Shown here piece by piece: positions 5,905 to 5,910 of a stretch of DNA of 5,910 nt (within the stretch, counting starts at the first letter, position 1; every line of letters starts with the position of its first letter). Source of the DNA: an uncultured Bacteroides sp. (lineage in GTDB: Bacteria > Bacteroidota > Bacteroidia > Bacteroidales > Bacteroidaceae); the NCBI GenBank assembly GCA_934716785.1, contig CAKUYM010000275.1:1-5910 (forward strand), given 5' to 3'. A program made the position numbers and the translations under genes. Below the pieces are notes generated by a model that made no database searches, was not told the DNA's origin, and was given only the letters and a program-made list of their open reading frames with translations.

Positions 5905-5910
5905 ATGAAA
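5905..5910 (+). other. Possible start codon of a further gene cut by the window end
   Basis: ATGAAA occurs 19 bases after the stop of the thioredoxin-like gene, a typical spacing and start for a co-transcribed Bacteroidota gene. Only two codons are visible, so this is no more than a hint. Confidence 0.2.

Overview
The window looks like chromosomal DNA of a Bacteroidales bacterium, most likely Bacteroides or a close relative. Four things point that way. Possible promoters fit the Bacteroidota pattern (-33 TTTG, -7 TAnnTTTG) rather than the E. coli one. Start codons follow A-rich leaders without clear Shine-Dalgarno sequences. One gene encodes a lipoprotein that resembles the Bacteroidota family DUF4738. 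SerB has the long form with two N-terminal ACT-like regions. No insertion sequence, tRNA, rRNA or CRISPR array is visible.

Left part (1-2553, + strand): the 3' end of rfbC (dTDP-4-dehydrorhamnose 3,5-epimerase, cut by the window edge), a complete ugd (UDP-glucose 6-dehydrogenase), and a lipoprotein gene. rfbC and ugd supply activated sugars (dTDP-L-rhamnose and UDP-glucuronate) for surface polysaccharide, so this is probably the end of a nucleotide-sugar or polysaccharide cluster. The lipoprotein follows ugd by 35 bases but may have its own weak promoter. A 20-bp imperfect tandem duplication lies across the rfbC stop codon.

Middle part (2578-5124, - strand): serB (phosphoserine phosphatase, last step of serine synthesis) followed 45 bases later by an RhlE-like DEAD-box RNA helicase. 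The helicase converges on the lipoprotein gene, with only 24 bases between the two stop codons. Each of the two minus-strand genes has its own good -7 box, so the helicase need not depend on serB transcription.

Right part (5125-5910): a 266-base divergent intergenic region separates serB from a small exported thioredoxin-fold protein on the + strand. That protein has lost both cysteines of the CXXC site and the usual cis-proline, so it is probably not a redox enzyme. Its promoter is the best in the window. The predicted transcript carries a leader of about 125-130 nt. This leader can fold into several helices, including two mutually exclusive pairings of its 5' end, and it contains a 13-codon open frame. 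The leader and the degenerate thioredoxin are the most interesting parts of an otherwise ordinary core-genome window. The structural case rests on hand-found base pairing and needs comparative support.
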